Source of the DNA: Arachnopeziza araneosa
Lineage: Eukaryota > Ascomycota > Leotiomycetes > Helotiales > Arachnopezizaceae
Length of the DNA stretch: 64,000 bases
Assembly (NCBI GenBank): GCA_003988855.1
Contig: QYAI01000106.1
Coordinates: 40,754-104,753, forward strand
Reading direction: 5' to 3'
Shown here: positions 32,709-44,341 of the stretch, piece after piece
How the letters are laid out: the number at the start of each line of letters is the position of its first letter
Position numbering within the stretch: the stretch's first letter is position 1
Program-made: the position numbers and the translations under genes
Notes under the pieces: generated by a model
Seen by the model: the letters and a program-made list of their open reading frames with translations, nothing else
The model's database searches: none
Told to the model about the DNA's origin: nothing

Positions 32709-34079
32709 ACACGGCATGATTGGATCTGTCCATTATAGAATTGTCCGCACGACACATACTTGCATACCTCCAAACGTATGTCTTCGTACATTAGCCAAAA
32801 TAAAAGCAAGCGTATACCTCATCAGACTGTAAAATAGAGGTGCAAGAAGCATTCTTTCATTCGTGCGTTTTGTACTTTGAGGTGCATTTGAGCCTAAAAG
32901 TTGGAGAGCTGCACCCCGCAGACCGCCAATTCCCTTTATGAATATCTGGCTAACGAGAGCTATCAGAGGTCCATATAGCGCTTGTCAGATCTGCAACCGT
33001 GAGTATTAGGGATTGAATGTGCCCGATAGCTGAAGTCTGAAGAGACCAGAGCCTTCTCAGAGCTGAAAATTGTATGTGGTCTCCAAATTCGGCTGTGCTG
33101 AGCCTTTTTGCGGACGCAACTGGCTGGGTTGATTAGTTAATTTGATTGAGATGTACCTCTCATCAATGTTGTGATTGGCCTGAATAGGAAGAATAGACTG
33201 TGGAAGAATGGCGGTGGTGGTGCGATGTTGGCGAAGCCGCACTTGAGATGATGCGCGTCATCTTTTACTAGCATAGGGGTACTCGTACGAGTAAAGTAGG
33301 CGGCCGCCTCACTGTGGCTGGTGATGTTGGGGGATTTTCCGCTAAAGATCAAGGAAGGTCAACGACCAGCGATCCAACCCAAACGTCCACCATGACACGG
33401 CCATATTCCTCTTCATAGCGGGGTATCCCTTTCCCAGAAATTTGAAAACAGCCTCAAAGAGGAAAAGACTTGCCACGGGACCAAGCAATTTTTCTTCTCC
33501 CTGATGCAGATTCCTGCCTCTCAAACAAACCAACGTCCTCACGCGCGCCTCGGACAACCAATTGATCACATCAACACCACATCAACACCACATCTCCAAC
33601 CCTGAATGAAGAATGCTATGCTGCTTTGGCATCTAGCCTCGACCTTCAGCCGTTCTAGAAGAGCCGGGAGAGCTGTAGCCCCCAATGGCAGGTGGTCATG
33701 GTGCTAGAGTAGGCAGGTATGGTGCGAGAATCTCATGCAGAATTACCACATTTCTTCAGGTGATCCAGGGTAAGATGGTATTTCGAAAGCAAGCCAGCAT
33801 TGGAATGGCCGTGTCGAGCTTTGAGGACCATCATAGCCCAATGAAGCTTGCGCCACACACGACATCATCGATCTTCAGCCCCTCCATTGATGTCTCATCG
33901 GAAGGGAAGTACCACCCGCTCATATATTCCTTCCTATTCTCTTTACATACTATATCCTCTCTTTCGTACCTTTCTTCCTCGCGCCATCTTCCATTTTCCA
34001 TTTCCCACCCTCCATTTACATCTATCTTGCACCTACAAACAAAATCCAACTCCAAGTCTGATCCATTAGATCAACCAAC
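32709..34079. promoter_or_regulatory. Long upstream region of the His/Gly-repeat protein gene
   Basis: 1.4 kb without a supported gene. The last 200 bp are strongly pyrimidine-rich (CT tracts at about 33930-34020), as in promoters of abundantly expressed fungal genes. A CCCCT string, the core of a stress response element, lies near 33880; this is suggestive only. Confidence 0.4.
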
Positions 34080-37000
34080 ATGGAGAAGATTAAGAACCTC
34101 CTGTAAGTTGATTGAGAAAGCCAAAACTTCCTTGCTGATACCACGAAGCAAACCTGGTGCGACTCAAGATGACGAGACACTCTATGGTACTGGCCAGCAA
34201 TCTGGTACTGGTAACACTGGCCACCGATCAGGAGAAGGGAGTCATTTTCCGCAGAGCCAAAACACAACGACTAGTGATACCGCTGGTTTAGCAAATGCGC
34301 AAATTGCCAATGCCTCCAATGTACCCAATACCTCAGGCCTGACAAGCTCGAAGGAGACAGGAAACACCACGCACGAACCATTTTCGGGAGAAGGAAGCCA
34401 TCTACAAAGCACCACAAATACCGATACATCTGGATTGGTAGGCCAACAGACTTCTGGTATCACTTCCGGCGCCAACAACCCAACTACTTCTACCGGAGAC
34501 TCGCACCTTGGCAGAGATGCCGTTTTGGGAGCCGGCGGACTTGGTCTTGCAGAGCCGTGAGTGGTCTAAACTGCGCGTACCCTTGAATATCTAGTTAATG
34601 ATCAATCATAGCGAGCATAAAAAACACGAAGAGACGAGCGGACTTGGAACCAACACGCAGAACACAGGATTGAGCTCTGGTACAACGACATCCGATCCAC
34701 ACTCCTCAGATCTTGCGAACAAAGTGGATCCGCGAGTCAATTCTGATAATTCGAAGCTTACTGGAACCTCTGGTATCCCAAGCACAACGGCACAATCAGA
34801 ACTTCCATCAAACACGACCACTCAGCATTCACATATCCCTGGTGAGTGGGTTGACGATAACTCCAATCTTGGTGGTGCACAAGCTCCACAATCTACATCA
34901 GATCATCATTACGGTCGGGACGCAGCTGCCTTAGGAGCTGCGGGTGCAGTTGGAGAGGGCATTCATCGCCACAACCAAGAGCAACGAGACCTTCCTATTA
35001 GAGGCACCGACAATACACCCAGTTCAAGCATTGCTCATCCGGGATCGAGTCAGCTTGAATCTAATCCTGTATATCAAGGAACCACTGATGTCAGTTCCAC
35101 CCCCGGTACACAAGGCGCTTCTGGTCTTGGACCATCTGCAACATCCCAATCATCCACCACGGACTCTGGTCATCATTTGGGCAGAGATACAGCAGCTGTG
35201 GGTGCTGCTGGCGCGGTTGCGGAAGGTGTCCATCATCATGATCAAAAAGAAAGAGACTTGCCGCTCTCTTCCACAGGACAAAGCAACACCACCAGTGGAT
35301 ATACTGGACCTGGTGTTAGCCAAAGCTCACACCATACAGAGCCTACTGGAAGTGCCATTGGTGCCTCAGGGCCTCATTCTTCACAGACCGCTAATCTCTT
35401 AGACCCTGCTGTTAACACGCATGGTTCTGGACTGGAGAACGCCAAGGCACATGACAAAGTAGCTGGAGGTGGTGCTGAAGAAGCTGATAAATCTCATTTT
35501 GGTAGAGATGCTGGTATTGGTGCAGGCGTACTTGGCGCTGCCGGCCTTGCAGAGCATGAACACAAAAAAGATACAACTACTGCAGAATCATCAGCTCAAT
35601 CAACTTCGAAATATCCTGGTCCAGCACCTAATACGGCCGGTCCCCACAGCAAAGACTGGATGAACAAGCTTGATCCCCGCGTAAACGAATACGACACGGG
35701 AAATACTACTTCTTCTAACGACCATCACTTTGGCCGAGATGCTACAGTAGTAGGTGGGGTTGGCGCAGCAGGCTATGGTGCCGAACACCACAAGCCTGAC
35801 AAAGACCTTACTCAAGCTGAACGCGACGCCAAGAAAGAACACAAGCATGAGTTGAAGGAAGAAAAAAAGCACCATAAAGAAGAAAAAGACCATCATCTCG
35901 GCCGTGATACAGCTATTGCTGGCGGAGTGGGTGGCGCCGCTTATGAGGCTGATAAACATCACAAACACGACAAAGATCTCACTCAAGCTGAGCGTGATGC
36001 TAAGAGAGAACACAAGCATGAATTGAAAGAAGAGAAGAAACACCATAAAGAAGAGAAGGACCACCATCTTGGAAGGGATGCAGCAGTTGCTGGAGGCGTT
36101 GGTGGTGCCGCATACGAGGCCGAGAAACACCACAAGAGCCACGAGGCTGATCCTATTACTGGACAATCGGCCGCTACAGGGGCTCACTCCAATGCCGCAG
36201 GTCCTACTACATCGCGTGATCCACTCAAGGACCACCACTACGGACGGGACGCCGGCATTGCGACAGGTGTTGGAGCTGGTGCTTATGAAGTTGACCAACA
36301 CCATAAACATGATACGGATCTCAGTACTTCCGAGAGAGAAGCCAAGAAAGAACACAAGCACGAAGAGAAAGAGGAAAAGAAGGAACGCAAGTCCCATGGA
36401 CTTTTCTCATTCTTGCGTAAGTCTGCACAATCTTGTTAACCGAATCTTGTCACTTGAGTCTTGTCCTTGAGCTTCGTGTTCCATGATTCGTATCTTCTCT
36501 TCTGTTTCAGTTCTAACTATGTAATAGACCGTGATAAGTCCAAGAAATACACACCTGAAGAAGAAGCTGAATTTGACCGCCAAGAACATGATCACAATCA
36601 CGGCCAGTCCCAACTCGGAAGGGATGCAGCTCTAGGAGCTGGAGCCGCTGGTGTTGCTGAACACGAACATAACAAAGATACACACGCTACTCCTCTCACG
36701 GAAAAGCCAGCTGGAACTGATCTAGGTGACAAACTTCATGGCACTGAGAGAAATCGTGGTGTTCCAGGCACAAGTGGATTTCCAGGTACTGAAGGTTTCG
36801 GAACTGGAACGGCCGGTGCTCACTCCGAAGCTACCACAAATATTGATGCTAAACCAGTGGGTAGTAATATCGGTTCAGATTCTTCAACAGCTGGAACAGG
36901 ACATCATCTAGGTAGAGATGCTGCTATTGGAGGGGCTGGAGCTGGAGCTGCTGGCCTGACTGCTCATGAGCATGACAAGCATGCTACCGTTCAACCAATC

Positions 37001-37516
37001 CAGCAAGGAACAAATTCATCCACTGCGGGAACCCAATCAGCAACCGACTATCCGTCAAATATTTCAAACAACTCAAACACCGGTACTGACCATTCTGTTG
37101 TCCGTGATGCTTTAGCTGCTGGTGGGGTGTCGGACTTGTCTGCACGTGAACATAGGAAACAAGATTCTGGCGTTCACGGTATCGAAGATCATGGAAAGAC
37201 TACCAGCACCACGGCATCTACCACCGGTATTTATGAAGGCCAAACTGCTGCATCATCTATTCCATCTTCAGGATTGAACACTACAACTCACGCAGGCACT
37301 GGCGACTACGATCCTTTCTCTACCTCGAACACTTCTTCCGTTGTTCATGCTGGTGCACCGGCTGTTACTGGTTCCAAGGTTGCGGAGGGGAGCGATGGCC
37401 GCCATAGACTCCATAAAGATCCTCCTGCTTCTCATCCAGCTGCTCAGACAGGCCAGGGAACTGCGAATGATACTGTTGCTAATGCTTCTGGTGCTGATAC
37501 AAGCACCAATTTCTAA
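34080..37516 (+). CDS. Large hydrophilic His/Gly-repeat protein (LEA/hydrophilin-like), 1074 aa
   Basis: Four exons: 34080-34102, 34149-34556, 34612-36416 and 36528-37516; introns of 46, 55 and 111 bp; 1074 residues. The start MEKIKNLLKPG comes from splicing a 23-base exon 1. The protein is built from repeated modules: an aromatic or small residue then GRDA, a Gly/Ala-rich stretch of about 13 residues with GxxxG spacing, then a His/Lys-rich tail such as EHEHKKD or DKHHKHDKD. I count eleven modules, ten with GRD and one with VRD, separated by Ser/Thr/Asn/Gly/Gln-rich linkers. Three neighbouring modules share a longer Lys/Glu-rich helix (LTQAERDAKKEHKHELKEEK). There is no signal peptide and no long membrane helix. 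The composition resembles LEA-like hydrophilins induced by drying or stress; His clusters could bind metal. Function is inference; similar proteins of unknown role occur in other Pezizomycotina. Confidence 0.88.
35720..36058 (+). repeat. In-gene tandem repeat of about 170 bp (two full units plus partial third)
   Basis: Units 35720-35887 (56 codons) and 35888-36058 (57 codons) encode near-identical peptides starting DHH[FL]GRD and ending HHKEEK; a third copy begins at 36059 and diverges after about 25 codons. The third-position differences between units mean the duplication is not recent. Confidence 0.8.
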
Positions 37517-37770
37517 GTATCATAGTATTGGGGTTCAGAAACTGTATAATTAACGAGATTATATGAATTGATGAGCGAACGAATATGTGGCATGGTTTTT
37601 TTTATGATATATTCGATTACCCCAGATGCTCACTTCCCTGTCCATAGCTCTTGCGATTAGGCATTCTGAGACGAGTAATCAATTTATTTTCAAACTCACG
37701 GCCAACTTGAGATTATTTCTCAACCCTACATTGATTTTTGAGTCTTGTACTCCAATACAACCCCACTAAT

Positions 37771-38248
37771 TCACTTAATTTTCGCCTTCTGATTAGAATA
37801 TACGTCCCAGAGCATTGCTAACCCAGCGGAAAACGCACAGACCCCCTCGAAAATCGCAACATTCTTCCAAGGACCGCCATGAACAATCCAAATAGGGATA
37901 GATAGCAAACGGCCTATAATGCACCAGTACATCATTGTTTTGTCAGAACGGTAGGCCGTGTTGATATAGAATGCGCTATGAGTATGAGCATATCAGTTGG
38001 TGTGTATACTGAGAGGAAAGACTAGGAGGTGAGAGGGAAGACCAGGAAGTGGAAAATGAAAAGGGGCAAACAAACCCAATCGAGATGCTTCCTAGGGCAA
38101 TCGCATGCATAGCCGCAGATTCACTGCTCCCCATCTCGAGCGCTCTCAGGTTTGCGGCAGTTGCTTTGGGAAAGACGAAGTTGGCTGTGCCATTGAGGAC
38201 ACCAAATAGGCCCTGGAGGAAGATTACAGTTGACGAGGCGGACGGCAT
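37771..38248 (-). CDS. Small integral membrane protein, about four helices, 125 aa
   Basis: Two exons, 38248-38076 and 37975-37771, with a 100-bp intron (GTTTGT...CATAG). Segments STVIFLQGLFGVLNGTANFV, SAAMHAIALGSISIGAFYI, MMYWCIIGRLLSIPIWIV and NVAIFEGVCAFSAGLAMLW are each hydrophobic enough to span a membrane. The tail is short and basic (NQKAKIK). This layout is common among small fungal membrane proteins of unknown function. No charged active-site motif seen. Confidence 0.75.
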
Positions 38249-38536
38249 GATAGCTGATGATTATAGAAAAGGATGAGAGAAGATTTGAAAGGACTCTCAG
38301 ATTATAGCTAAAATTGAGAAAGCAGAATGAGATGGATTACTCATCCTACTTATTTTTCCAACGGACTTTATCGGGGCTTATCATGTTAGTACAGTAAATA
38401 CCGAGTTCTCAATCGAAACTCATAATCCCTCCTAAGAAATATTAGGAATTGATTCAGATGCTGACTCCTTTCCCATGCTCAATTTTCCGGGGGTATAACT
38501 GGTAACTCCAACAATGCAACGTGTACCAAGCTTTTC

Positions 38537-39656
38537 TCATCTCAATTCCGGCTCACCCATCCACTCAGGCTCCAGTAGCCAACCTCTCTCAGTTCCCGAT
38601 TTCGGCCTATTTTTTGACTTCTCTAAGTAGTAGCCGTCAAGTCCAGCCAAAACCTTAGATCCTTTATCACCTGCAGCATAGACTTTTAATCCCCTGACAT
38701 GTGTATCCTTACCATTCTGGTGATTCTCTACAACCTTGACTTGCAATAAGAAGCACCTAAGAACTCCGCCATTTCCAATACCGCTATCCTCTCCTTGTCC
38801 TTCAGGCAAAACATCAATCCAGCCTCGAGGCTGTTCGAAAGTCAAGGCATGGAAAGGAATGAGGTCGTGGTAGCCGGTCCCTGCAAGTAAGGTTATACGT
38901 GTGGGAGTGTAAGACTCGTCGGCGTCGAAATCGAGGAAGAGTCTGATTCGTAAAATAGAGACTAGGCGTGAAAAGTGAATGTTTAAATGGTGAGGTTGAG
39001 GGCCGTCTGATCTGTGTTAGATTAGTCCAAGAGCACACGACAGGATATCCACTCTCGTGTCAGAGAAAGAGAGGTCAGTACTTACTGCCAAAACATCCCC
39101 GTATCCTCGTCTCTTAAAGCATCGACTCCACATCCAGGCTTACAAGAAGACACAGTCCAACTCGCCAGATTCCCAATCTCCTTCAAACCAAGCGCAGCTG
39201 GATCGAATGGCTGATCTATCTCCATGGGCGCTAGAGAAGGAGCGAGATTAGCAAGAAGAATAGAAGCTATGTGACCAACGCTCCAAGACAAGATATCGTT
39301 TGGGGCAGGAATACGACGTCTGCAGCTGGCTTCTGGTGGTGTTGTGTTGCTGACGAGAAGTAGAATTGCGAAATACCTTCATCAATGCCACCTTCCTCTT
39401 CCCCTTCATCCTCTTCATCTTCCGCTCCTTCCTCGATATCCTCCACGTCATCCTCGTCTACTTCCCCCTCATTGTTTTCTGGGTCCTCCGGCTCTCTTAT
39501 GCCTTCTCCATCATTCAACACGGGGGTCGCTGGCGGAGGTGGATTCGTGATAGGATTTCTGGTAGGATCATAGACATGAGGAGAGACTCGTGCTGTGTGG
39601 CCAGGTCGGAAACGAAACGAAGTGAAGGTAGAGTGAGGACTAGGTGTTGGCGTCAT
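38537..39656 (-). CDS. apc10: Anaphase-promoting complex subunit 10 (Doc1)
   Basis: Three exons: 39656-39377, 39230-39086 and 39011-38537; introns of 146 and 74 bp; 299 residues. The N-terminal 95 residues are Pro-rich then very acidic (EEEDDVED-type runs), a fungal extension. The Doc domain follows: LKEIGNLASWTVSSCKPGCG, ALRDEDTGMFWQSDGPQPH, HLNIHFSRLVSILRIRLFLDF, ESYTPTRITLLAGTG and DTHVRGLKVYA. FWQSDGxQPH, split by intron 2, is the classic Doc1 substrate-receptor signature. APC10 helps the APC/C hold D-box substrates and thereby drives exit from mitosis. The 146-bp intron is long for this window. Confidence 0.95.
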
Positions 39657-40556
39657 TGTAACTTTTGATTACCTTGTACTCCAGGAAGACGCGATGGGAC
39701 GTGTTTTGGAGGGGCTAGTTCATGCCTGGATTGAAAGGCGAAAAGTTATTCCTCGTACTCGGATTGCTTAGCGCTGGGATCGAACAACGAAGTCATTGAC
39801 ACCATGACGTTGAGGGATCGAGATGACCGCCGCAAGCCATGGAGCGACGGGCGATCAATTGGATTGTGTTCGGATTGAAAATTGTTTGTTTGTTCAGTTA
39901 AACGTCTTTATTTGAGGATATACTGATACGGTACAAATAGCAATGCCAAGCATCGGTTCCCCAGGTACACTGCAGTCTTTTCTAATCATGCCCGTGATGC
40001 ACAAAGATCTCCACCTTGTCCTTGACTACCGGTTCCCAGTTATAGTTGGCGGTACAAGCCGTGCGGATCCTTATTCATCGCACAAGCGACCTCCACTCGA
40101 CCCATTTCTCGATGTCTGTCCTGCAAGTCTGACCCCGAGACTTCCGTTTGAAGCTTCGCATTGGCCACTGTTCGAAACCCTCAGATCACACAGTCATGTT
40201 CGGAGGTGACGGGAAATTCCTTGCACCAACGGTGAACAGTTGATATTTGACGTGCAATCCGCACCCTGGCCGCAATACTCGTGTCATATAACTGCTGGCT
40301 GTTCAGCCTTCATCCCGCTCGTTCCCTTCTAGATCTATCATCAAGTTTTCAATTTGTTGGAGAAACACTCTCTCCAACACTCAGTTGAATATCAAGGTCA
40401 GAACTCGATTGACAATTCTACCAGCCTTGGCACGAGATTCTTCGGTTAATTCAGCAAGAAACAAGACCATCGAAGTGGTAGTGCTGTGCCTTGATTTTGT
40501 GGCTAGATTGGTGGTCAAACCTGTTGGCTTTGGTTGGATTTTACGAATTCGTCATA
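39657..40556. promoter_or_regulatory. Divergent promoter between apc10 and a small PY protein gene
   Basis: 900 bp between outward-facing genes. The 80-codon frame at 40385-40627 is not supported; its start overlaps the leader of the next gene. Confidence 0.4.
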
Positions 40557-40911
40557 ATGGTTTTTGGCAGGTGAGTGCTATCCCTTACCAACTGGCGCCT
40601 TCCACAATGGCTGCTACAACATCATGACCTATTCTAACCCTCCCTACAGATGGCGTGCTCGCAAAGCATCAATCAAGTACCTACGTGATCAAGACATCGA
40701 ACTCCAAGCTGAATATCGGAAGATACGTCAACTGGAAATGCAAGCCAAAGGAATGCAACTACCAACCTATGACGAAGTACGCAGTAACAGCGGAGTGAGC
40801 TTAGAGAGCAGGTGGCAACCTCAAAGAGACACTACGAATGTAAACGAAATTTCAAGGGCCAGGATTAGCAGTACCACCAGCACAAGTAGCTCAAGCACAA
40901 ACGCAGAATGA
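40557..40911 (+). CDS. Small basic protein with LPxY motif, 91 aa
   Basis: Two exons: 40557-40570 (14 bases, MVFG plus two bases) and 40650-40911, joined across a 79-bp intron (GTGAGT...TTCTAACCCTCCCTACAG). The ATG that follows the acceptor is not the start; the intron signals are better than that reading. The protein begins MVFGRWRARKASIKYLRDQD, has a charged helix (ELQAEYRKIRQLEMQAKG), then LPTYDEV, a PY-type (LPxY) motif, and a Ser/Thr-rich tail. Basic head, charged helix and PY motif repeat the plan of the 100-residue protein at 12105-12407. It may recruit a WW-domain ubiquitin ligase; this is inferred from the motif. Confidence 0.65.
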
Positions 40912-42811
40912 ATGATGGGTAGGAAGGGTCATTATAATTGATAATATAGATGTTTAAATTTTGTTGATTGTTTTTACTCCGAATCGTGCGAGATGTGCAC
41001 TCGCCTAGCTCCATAATATCCATTGAAGCCCTTACCAGGCAGAATTGTCACTGACTTGTCGTCCTGATGTGTTGTTTATCTCCCTGTAACTTGTTTTAAA
41101 TCAACCTTATCTCTTGATCCTATTTTACATACCATAAAGTAATATCGGTTGCTGTTCTAAATAATAGTCTACTTGAATTTACTGACAAAAGGGTTCAAGC
41201 CGCAAAGCGCGCGGTACAGGAACGATCCATTACGTTCGCAGGACAATAGTGTTGAAACACGGTCAAACTCTACAGATCCCATGCTTTGACTGGTTTTAAA
41301 CCCTCTTGAGGAATGAACTCATCCTCATTACAGTTATGCAAGTCTATTGGAGCTTTTTCCTTCAATTGAAGTTTAGCCTTGTTCAGTTTTGAAAATTAAT
41401 AACTTGATTCACACTACCTAGGCATTGTCTGCTCTATTTTCAACAACCTTAACTGGATCTCTGGATCATTTAGGAGCTATGAAGTGCCCAGGAACCTTGG
41501 AATAAACAGAGCAAATCTTCAAATTTTGTGGAAGAATGTATGAGCTATGTGAAATTAATGAAGTCAAAGTCATAGAAGACAAATACTAGACTTATTGTGC
41601 ATGATTTACGTAACCAGACCTGTGTGTGAGTTTGGTCCAACTAAAATCAAAACGCTTGTATGTTGATCAGCTTTGATTTAGAATGACTGCTGCATGTCAT
41701 TCTTCCCATAGAGTTATGCAGCTTTTAGTAATCAATTTATTCTGGATCAGGTAGTCTTTGAGGTCAGTTAATTTGTTTGACTTTAAAATAGATAATCCGA
41801 CAAGTTTTGCTAAGATTAGTCGTTGAGTCAAGAACAACCTGCTTTTCTCTTTCGCCTTGAAAAAAGTTATTTCATGAAACTTCTAGTAGTAAAGTATCTC
41901 AAATGCTTCCTACAACTTCGTCGAGCGTTTTAGTTCAATTGTGCTCACAATATCCTCGAGAGCCCGAAAATAATCCTCGACAAATTTGAAAGCAGCTCCC
42001 CGAGCAGATTTTATATTCACATCAGCACTTACATACAAACCTCCTGGTACTTGAGGCAAGTATGAGGCTGTAACAAGACTCAAGAATACTGCCGATATGA
42101 CAATCAAGAGCTGCTTCCCCAAGAATTGAAAGTATTCCAAGTATTGAGAGTTCTTACACTATTACTTCGTACTTCGTACTTCTGGCCAATTAGTTTTCTA
42201 ACGTCTAAGCCACTGTTGAGTATAACCAGAATCTGAGTACTGCTGCCAATGTGGTGCGCCTATGCACAGATACGCCATACGAACGTACTCGTAACAGGGT
42301 CGGATTCTCGGATCCACACCGCCCCTAAGCCACACTGCAGCCTGTCGGGATCACCCCAACCAAAGGTCCAGAAAAGGTTACTAACGGGAGCTGACAGGGT
42401 CGCATTCTCGGATCACATCGCTTGTCAACTTTGCATGACGAGTAAAGTACATCTCCACCTATGACTTGATATTGCAATGCGCAGGAAATAGTAAGTAGCA
42501 TTCATGTAGGTGCCAGTGCCGAGCAAAGCCTAGTCTAGCCCATCTACAAACCAAATGACTCTTGAATTTGTAATTTCTACCGCGCCTCACTGTTCGGACT
42601 TGTCTGCGCCTTCTCGGGAGGGTTTTCTCTTAATTGACACGAAAAGATCGTAGGATGGTACAAGATCCTGTGCTTAAATAAGAAGTTTCAAGTCTCCCTT
42701 TAGTTCTCATATCTCATCTTATCTACAATTTCGCAACTTTATACTGCTTCAAAAGTCACACATTCCAAAACAAAGCTTAACCGCTTCATATTTCCATAAC
42801 ATTCCTCAAAA
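40912..42811. other. Long intergenic region with a duplicated CGG element
   Basis: 1.9 kb. A 76-codon minus-strand frame at 41910-42140 lacks an ATG and was rejected. The notable content is the pair of 21-bp repeats at 42294 and 42394 upstream of the RTA1 gene, listed separately. Confidence 0.5.
42294..42414. repeat. Pair of 21-bp direct repeats exactly 100 bp apart
   Basis: 42294-42314 reads ACAGGGTCGGATTCTCGGAT plus C; 42394-42414 is the same with one G-to-C change. The core is CGG-N5-CGG (CGC-N5-CGG in the second). Zn2Cys6 proteins bind paired CGG triplets, so this could be a regulator site about 400-520 bp upstream of ATG 42812. Confidence 0.6.
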
Positions 42812-43861
42812 ATGGCACGTTCTACAGAGGACCCCAAGAACCCTTGGCTTTATAACCCGTCACTTGCGGCAGCAATCATAGTTGCTCATGTCTATCTTAT
42901 AACGACAGTTTTTCACATCGTCCAAGCGATCAATTACCGAACACGCTTCAGCATCCCTCTCATTCTCGGAGGGGTTTGGGAGACAGTAGGCTACGCTATT
43001 CGAGCAGCTGGTACGAGAAATGAGAATTCTGTCGCGCTGTACGCTACTCAGCTAACTCTCATTGTCCTTGCGCCTGCGTGTAAGTCTCCTGCCGTATTTT
43101 GGGTTGAAATAATACTAAAAATTGGGGTCCAAAGTTGTTGCCGCGTTTAACTACATGCTCTTCGGTCGAATGCTACGCACCTTCTCCTCAGATTCAAACC
43201 CAAAATCCTTGGGAGTTTCGCATACATGGATCACAAGACTCTTCGTCGGCTTTGACGTACTTTCATTTCTCACGCAGAGTGCTGGCGCAGCCATTTTGGC
43301 TAGCGCTAATGGCACCACAAAAGAAAGCAAAACAGGCGAGCATATTGTGGTAGGAGGTTTGATCTTGCAGCTGGTTGCTCTTGGGTTTTTCACTGCTATC
43401 GCGCTGAGATTCCATTTTAAGTTACAGAAAGCGCAGAAAGCCTTAGGGTCCGTCGTCCAGGAAAGACGCCGAGAATGGCGGCCGCTTTTGTTTGGTTTGT
43501 ACATCAGTTGTATACTTATTATGATACGTATGTACTATCTCCTTTCCCTCCTCCTTTATCCTGCTGATTATGTGGCTCCACAGGATCATTGTATCGCGTC
43601 GTCGAATTCAGTCAGGGCTTTGACGGCTATCTCGCTTCACATGAAGTCTACTTCTATGTTCTTGAAGCCGTCCCCATGATGCCACCATTCATTATTTTCA
43701 ATGGATTTCATCCAGGACGCATCGTCAAAGGTGGTTTCGTTAAGCACAAGATCGATGCGAGTGAGCTCACTGTAGCGGAAGAAGGGCTCAAGACCAGCAA
43801 TGATGGGACCAATTTTCTTAATGGGAGTAATGATATGGGCGCCACTGACAGACACTGGTGA
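42812..43861 (+). CDS. RTA1-like lipid-translocating/stress-resistance membrane protein
   Basis: Three exons: 42812-43079, 43135-43527 and 43584-43861; introns of 55 and 56 bp; 312 residues. Seven membrane helices are visible. GGVWETVGYAIRA in helix 3 and, after splicing, VLAPAFVAAFNYMLFGRMLR and LFVGFDVLSFLTQSAGAAIL are RTA1 family signatures. Exon 3 gives YRVVEFSQGFDGYLASHEVYFYVLE, the conserved loop and last helix. Relatives include yeast Rta1, Rsb1 (sphingoid base release) and Pug1. The tail is cytosolic. Probably plasma membrane; the ligand is unknown. A Zn2Cys6 gene follows on the same strand 480 bp downstream. Confidence 0.94.
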
Positions 43862-44341
43862 AAAGCGACTGGCTTGGTTATTATCGGTGAGGTGTGCCCT
43901 GCGAGCATTGAAACCGCTATAGATTTTCATTTGGCCTGATTACTTGATTTTGCCTCGGTGGAGTTTTAATTTCCTATCCGTATAGATACTTGTGGAAGTC
44001 ATGATTGTATCTGCCCGACTTAATTTAATAACGCTTTTCTTTTTTGTGACGAAGTCAGTCAAAAAGAGGCATATTGCCACTTTGAAGAGAGCCTGGTGCT
44101 AATTCTGTTAATGTCTTATATTTACGTTGTTCGGTCTTGCCGTAAGGCAAGTGGCGTGTAGACGCCATTTCCCAACCCAAAGACCATTGAGCTGAACACT
44201 TAGATTGGGCTTATGGTTGAACTCAGCCTTAATATCCACGTAATGTTTTCTTTGTCATTTGCTTTGGGCTTTATATATTGATCTTCTGTATTCATTGTAC
44301 ATAGATTTAAGCACCCAAAGTCAAGAGTACCATCTCCAATC

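Noticed and set aside
35600..36397. Long minus-strand frame antisense to the His/Gly-repeat gene
   Set aside because: Its Phe/Val-rich composition is what the Lys/Glu/His codons read on the other strand; it is a shadow of the repeats.
41910..42140. Minus-strand frame with a hydrophobic N-terminus resembling a signal peptide
   Set aside because: It has no ATG start, only TTG, and no supporting splice structure.
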